A stretch of DNA of 64,000 bases from Rhizobium grahamii CCGE 502 (lineage in GTDB: Bacteria > Pseudomonadota > Alphaproteobacteria > Rhizobiales > Rhizobiaceae). Under the pieces are notes generated by a model. It was not told the origin of the DNA, did no database searches, and saw only the letters and a program-made list of their open reading frames with translations. The position numbers were made by a program, and so were the translations under genes. Within the stretch, counting starts at the first letter, position 1. The number at the start of each line of letters is the position of its first letter. The DNA is taken from contig NZ_AEYE02000003.1 in the NCBI RefSeq assembly GCF_000298315.2, positions 124,001 through 188,000 of the forward strand, given 5' to 3'. Positions 60,594-64,000 of this stretch are shown piece after piece.

Positions 60594-61645
60594 CAGTCCT
60601 GCCGGCTAACCTCTTCGGTTTCCGTTGCATAGGTGGAATCGTAGGCCCTGACAATGCGCCCGACAAGCGGATGGCGCACCACGTCGGTATCCTTGAAGCG
60701 GACAATCGAGATGCCCTCGACGCCGTTGAGCAGTTGAAGAGCCTCCACCAGTCCCGATTTGACACCACGCGGCAGGTCGATCTGGCTCGGGTCGCCGGTG
60801 ACGATCATGCGTGAGTTCTCGCCAAGACGCGTCAGGAACATCTTCATCTGCATCGACGTGGTGTTCTGCGCCTCGTCGAGGATGACGGCGGCGTTCGCGA
60901 GCGTCCGACCGCGCATGAAGGCGAGCGGCGCGATTTCGATAACGCCGGCGGTGATCGCACGATCGACCTTGTCGGCCGGCATCATATCGTAGAGCGCGTC
61001 ATAGAGCGGGCGAAGGTAGGGATCGACCTTTTCCTTCATGTCGCCGGGCAAGAAGCCGAGGCGCTCGCCGGCTTCCACCGCCGGGCGGGAAAGGATGATC
61101 TTCTCGACCATGCCACGTTCAAGAAGCTGGGCGGCATGGGCGACGGCGAGATAGGTCTTGCCGGTACCCGCCGGACCGCAACCGAAAACCAGTTCGGCTC
61201 GCTCCAGTGCCCTGAGGTAGGCGTCCTGGGTCGGCGTCCGGGCAATGATGGTCTTCTTGCGCGTGGAAACCTGTGCCATGGTCAGCTTCGCCTTGCGCTC
61301 CATGGTCGGCAGGCTCAGCTGATCATCGGCCGCGACCGCCATGCGGATTGCGCCTTCAACGTCGGATCGCTCCACGCTGCCGCCTTTCTGGAGTTTCTCA
61401 TAGAGGTAATCGAGCGTACGCCGCGCCTGGTTGGTGGCGACGATGTCCCCGGAAATAACGACGGAATTGCCCCGCGCTCGAGCGTCGATGTGCAGACGTT
61501 CCTCAAGCAGCTTGAGGTTCTGGTCAAACTGACCGAACAATTCGCTGGCGAACCGATTGTTCTCGAACGTCAGAATAAAGTGATTGGCGTCGCTCGCAAT
61601 GCGTGGGTGGCGCGGTGAAGAAGAAACCAATTCTTGTCCGTTCAA
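60593..61645 (-). CDS. PhoH-like ATPase (YbeZ)
   Basis: 350 residues from a TTG start. A KH-like N-terminal segment ([20 protein letters not shown]) precedes the PhoH domain: Walker [41 protein letters not shown], and Walker B with [20 protein letters not shown]. YbeZ is a predicted RNA-binding NTPase/helicase partnering YbeY. An ATG start is not available nearby. It lies 19 bases after miaB and overlaps ybeY by one base. Confidence 0.94.
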   Translation of the reverse strand: MNGQELVSSSPRHPRIASDANHFILTFENNRFASELFGQFDQNLKLLEERLHIDARARGNSVVISGDIVATNQARRTLDYLYEKLQKGGSVERSDVEGAIRMAVAADDQLSLPTMERKAKLTMAQVSTRKKTIIARTPTQDAYLRALERAELVFGCGPAGTGKTYLAVAHAAQLLERGMVEKIILSRPAVEAGERLGFLPGDMKEKVDPYLRPLYDALYDMMPADKVDRAITAGVIEIAPLAFMRGRTLANAAVILDEAQNTTSMQMKMFLTRLGENSRMIVTGDPSQIDLPRGVKSGLVEALQLLNGVEGISIVRFKDTDVVRHPLVGRIVRAYDSTYATETEEVSRQD

Positions 61646-61664
61646 GCGGTCGAGCTCCTAGGGT

Positions 61665-63074
61665 TTAAACCTCAGCCTCTGCTATCTCGGCAAACAGGCT
61701 GTTGGTTCCGGTTCCGGTGATTCGCACATTAATAATGTCACCGATTTGCAATGCTTTTGCATCAACATTCACGGACTGAAGCCAGGGAGAACGGCCTATA
61801 AGCTGTCCTGGCATGCGACCGGGCTTTTCAAGCAACAGTTCGATCGTTTTCCCGACACAGGATTCGGCAAATTCCTGCTGTTGCTTCAGGAGAAGCGCCT
61901 GCAGGCGTTCCAGCCGTTCTGCCTTGATCTCTTCCGGCACCTGGTCCTTCAGCTCCGCGCCGGGCGTGCCCGGCCGTGTCGAGTACTTGAAGGAGAAGGC
62001 CTGCGCATAACGCACCTCCTCCACCAGGCGGAGTGTATCTTCAAAATTCTGGTCTGTCTCCCCCGGAAAACCGACGATGAAGTCGCCGGAGAGGGCAATA
62101 TCGGGCCGGGCGGCGCGAATCCGCTCGATCAGCGTGAGATATTCGGCAGCCGTATGGCGCCGGTTCATCGCCTTCAGGATGCGGTCGGAGCCGGCCTGCA
62201 CCGGCAGATGCAGGTATGGCATCAGTGCTCGGAGATCCCGATGCGCTTCGATCAGGCGGTCGTCCATGTCGCGCGGATGGCTGGTGGTGTAGCGCAGGCG
62301 CGCGAGCCCGGGAATTTCCGCCAACCGGTAAAGCAGGTCGCCAAGGGTCCATTCCTGACCGTTGGCGCCGACACCATGCCAGGCGTTGACGTTCTGACCG
62401 AGCAGGGTGATTTCGCGCACGCCGCCTTCCACGAGCTTTTGCGCTTCCTCAACGATCTGGCTGACCGGCCGCGACACTTCCGAACCGCGGGTGTAAGGCA
62501 CGACACAGAAGGTGCAGAACTTGTCGCATCCTTCCTGGACGGTAAGGAAGGAGGTGACGCCACGCGAGCGGATTTTCTTGGCTTCGGCGATCGGCAGATG
62601 CTCGAACTTGTCTTCGAGCGCATATTCGGTATCGACGATACGCTGACCTTCCTTCGCCTTGCGCAGCGCTTCCGGCAGGCGATGATAGGTCTGAGGCCCG
62701 ATGACGACGTCGACGGCAGGCGCCCGGCGCAGGATTTCCTCGCCCTCGGCCTGTGCGACACAGCCGGCAACGCCGATCATGAACTCCCGGCCTTGCTTGC
62801 TGCGTTCCTTCTTCATGTCGCGCAGACGACCAAGCGCCGAATAGACCTTTTCAGCAGCCTTTTCTCGGATATGGCAGGTGTTGAGCAGGACCAGGTCAGC
62901 CTCTTCCATAACTTCCGTCGGCTCATATCCGTCACGGGCGAGTGCATCGCTCATGCGCGTCGAGTCGTAGACGTTCATTTGGCAGCCGTAGGTCTTGATG
63001 AATACCTTGCGGCTGTTGCTGCCATCGCGGAGATCGGTCTTCGGGGCCTGAAGAAGGGCGCTGTCCTGGGTCAT
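61665..63074 (-). CDS. miaB: tRNA-2-methylthio-N6-dimethylallyladenosine synthase
   Basis: 469 residues, a radical-SAM methylthiotransferase. The N-terminal UPF0004 domain has [34 protein letters not shown] and [15 protein letters not shown] (three Cys for the auxiliary cluster). The radical-SAM motif is [20 protein letters not shown], and the C-terminal TRAM domain has [20 protein letters not shown]. It converts i6A37 to ms2i6A37 in tRNA. It sits between plsC and phoH as in other rhizobia, and MiaB length fits (about 440-475). Confidence 0.97.
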   Translation of the reverse strand: MTQDSALLQAPKTDLRDGSNSRKVFIKTYGCQMNVYDSTRMSDALARDGYEPTEVMEEADLVLLNTCHIREKAAEKVYSALGRLRDMKKERSKQGREFMIGVAGCVAQAEGEEILRRAPAVDVVIGPQTYHRLPEALRKAKEGQRIVDTEYALEDKFEHLPIAEAKKIRSRGVTSFLTVQEGCDKFCTFCVVPYTRGSEVSRPVSQIVEEAQKLVEGGVREITLLGQNVNAWHGVGANGQEWTLGDLLYRLAEIPGLARLRYTTSHPRDMDDRLIEAHRDLRALMPYLHLPVQAGSDRILKAMNRRHTAAEYLTLIERIRAARPDIALSGDFIVGFPGETDQNFEDTLRLVEEVRYAQAFSFKYSTRPGTPGAELKDQVPEEIKAERLERLQALLLKQQQEFAESCVGKTIELLLEKPGRMPGQLIGRSPWLQSVNVDAKALQIGDIINVRITGTGTNSLFAEIAEAEV

Positions 63075-63124
63075 GGCCGGCTATTTAGTGGTTTTTCATT
63101 CGCGAGAAAAGGAAATCTTGTGCC

Positions 63125-63922
63125 TTAGGCCGTCTTGTGACCGCGCAAAGCGGCGCCAAGCATGGTGCGGATGCGTCGGGCAATCGTCGCGCTGACTTTC
63201 TTGCGGTTACTGTCGGCACGATACTCCACCGCCTCGCCGAAACAGACGTCAACCTCGAAGGCACCGCATCGCAGCATGTCCTTCAAATGCGGGAACATCT
63301 CGACATCGCCTGGCCAGGAGGCGAGGGGGCGGTGATAACGGCCCATCGGCAGGCCGTAGACACCCGTATAGGCAACCGCGACCGGTTGAACCACGACGGC
63401 ACCTGTTGGCGACGCCGGCACCGCCATGGCGGCTGCGCCAAACAGCGAGGATTTGACCTCGAGAAGCCGGTTCCCGTCCGAGGTCGTGCCCTCCGGGAAC
63501 AGAACAACGATCTCGCCGTCCGCCATGCGGGTGGCAATTTCGTTCGCCTGGTGGCCGGTCTTGCGCTTCTCTTCGCGCACCACGAACACGCTCTTCTGCA
63601 GCTTCGCCAAGTTGCCGAAGATCGGCCAGTCGCGCACTTCGATCTTGGCGATGAACGCGACGTCGGCGACTGCGGACAACACCATGATGTCCATCCACGA
63701 CGAATGGTTGGCGCAAAGCATCAACGGCCTGTGCGTTTCCATCTTGCCGTGGACGCGGATTCGGATGCCGAGGCAGAAACAAACGATGCGATGCCAGATG
63801 CGCGGCAGCCAGCGTCGCAGCTTCCAGTCGAAGCGCAACGCAAGAAGCTGCCAGGGCATAAGCACTATGCTGGCGAAGAGAATGACGATACCGGCAAAGG
63901 CGAGACGCAGCCAGGCGATCAA
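63125..63922 (-). CDS. plsC: 1-acyl-sn-glycerol-3-phosphate acyltransferase (PlsC family)
   Basis: 265 residues from a TTG with GGAGTC upstream. One N-terminal membrane segment (LAFAGIVILFASIVLMPWQL) precedes the acyltransferase blocks: NHSSWMD (H-x4-D catalytic motif), block II KIEVRDWPIFGN, block III VVLFPEGTTSDG and block IV VVVQPVAVAYTG. It adds the second acyl chain to make phosphatidic acid, or acts on ornithine lipids as OlsA-like members do in rhizobia. It lies 50 bases upstream of miaB and 30 bases after mur. Confidence 0.9.
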   Translation of the reverse strand: MIAWLRLAFAGIVILFASIVLMPWQLLALRFDWKLRRWLPRIWHRIVCFCLGIRIRVHGKMETHRPLMLCANHSSWMDIMVLSAVADVAFIAKIEVRDWPIFGNLAKLQKSVFVVREEKRKTGHQANEIATRMADGEIVVLFPEGTTSDGNRLLEVKSSLFGAAAMAVPASPTGAVVVQPVAVAYTGVYGLPMGRYHRPLASWPGDVEMFPHLKDMLRCGAFEVDVCFGEAVEYRADSNRKKVSATIARRIRTMLGAALRGHKTA

Positions 63923-63952
63923 AACGAAGACTCCGCGGCTGCGTTCATGGCC

Positions 63953-64000
63953 TCAGCGCTCGTCCTTTTTGAGCGGGATGCCATAGAGCTCCAGTCGATG
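63953..64000 (-). CDS. mur: C-terminal tail of a Fur-family regulator (probable Mur), partial
   Basis: Only 15 codons and the TGA are in the window, reading HRLELYGIPLKKDER. This matches the end of rhizobial Fur/Mur proteins (HRLELYGVPLKK in those I recall). In Rhizobiales this Fur homologue usually senses manganese. The assignment rests on a short tail plus its place just upstream of plsC-miaB. Confidence 0.6.
   Translation of the reverse strand, partial: HRLELYGIPLKKDER

Noticed and set aside
1-64000. Mobile elements, CRISPR arrays, tRNA or rRNA genes
   Set aside because: No transposase, integrase, regularly spaced repeat, cloverleaf-like tRNA or rRNA segment was recognised on reading; small structured RNAs could still be missed without a covariance search.

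Overview
The window is about 64 kb of GC-rich chromosome from an alphaproteobacterium, most likely a member of the Rhizobiaceae (Rhizobium/Sinorhizobium/Shinella type). This rests on gene content and order: the ubiB-ubiE-mutM-enoyl-CoA hydratase-rpsT-dnaA block; a (mur)-plsC-miaB-phoH-ybeY-corC-lnt-phrR/praR-metK-trmB block; the hrcA, rph, rdgB and hemW group; and an hsp20-DUF1150 pair. No tRNA, rRNA, CRISPR array, insertion sequence or prophage was recognised.

Layout. 1-4.4 kb: 3' end of prfC, a FecCD-type metal ABC importer (binding protein, permease, ATPase), a TsaA/TrmO-like methyltransferase and a one-domain molbindin. 4.4-9.2 kb: osmoprotection genes, choline-sulfatase with a divergent LysR regulator and otsB-otsA trehalose synthesis. 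9.3-16.5 kb: S10 peptidase, GntR-regulated CynX-type exporter with a 31-bp operator-like palindrome, pirin, class II glutamine amidotransferase and coaBC. 16.6-24.5 kb: accessory stretch with a DUF2946/PepSY reductase-like pair, two SDR dehydrogenases, two LysR regulators, an MFS and an EamA transporter. 24.5-32.0 kb: a catabolic operon read on the minus strand. 32-40 kb: conserved ubiB to dnaA block, then a saccharopine dehydrogenase-like gene. 40.3-44.4 kb: hydroxamate-siderophore uptake operon (TonB receptor, FhuF-type reductase, binding protein) without its own permease or ATPase. 44.5-54.5 kb: LysR, EamA and AAC(6')-like acetyltransferase, hemW, rdgB, VOC protein, rph, hrcA, GFA protein, grpE, nucleoside hydrolase, hsp20 and DUF1150. 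54.5-64 kb: the minus-strand housekeeping run trmB to mur.

The most interesting system is the operon at 24.5-32 kb. It encodes a histidine-ammonia-lyase homologue without the Ala-Ser-Gly triad that forms the MIO cofactor, a urocanase homologue in which the usual active-site Cys is Ala, a DUF917 (thiohydantoin desulfurase family) protein, a hydantoinase-like amidohydrolase and an N-carbamoyl-amino-acid hydrolase. These are the five steps known for bacterial ergothioneine breakdown to glutamate (ergothionase, thiourocanate hydratase, thiohydantoin-propionate desulfurase, hydantoin-propionate amidohydrolase, N-carbamoyl-glutamate hydrolase). A TfoX-N-domain protein sits within the operon and an EamA transporter follows it. 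Neither is an established part of the pathway as far as I know. The block lies between coaBC and ubiB, which as I recall are adjacent in many rhizobia, so the whole 15.5-kb interval looks like a lineage-specific insertion.

Other signals of note: a probable ROSE-like RNA thermometer before hsp20, a dense cluster of nine GANTC (CcrM) sites upstream of dnaA, and several perfect dyads next to regulators.
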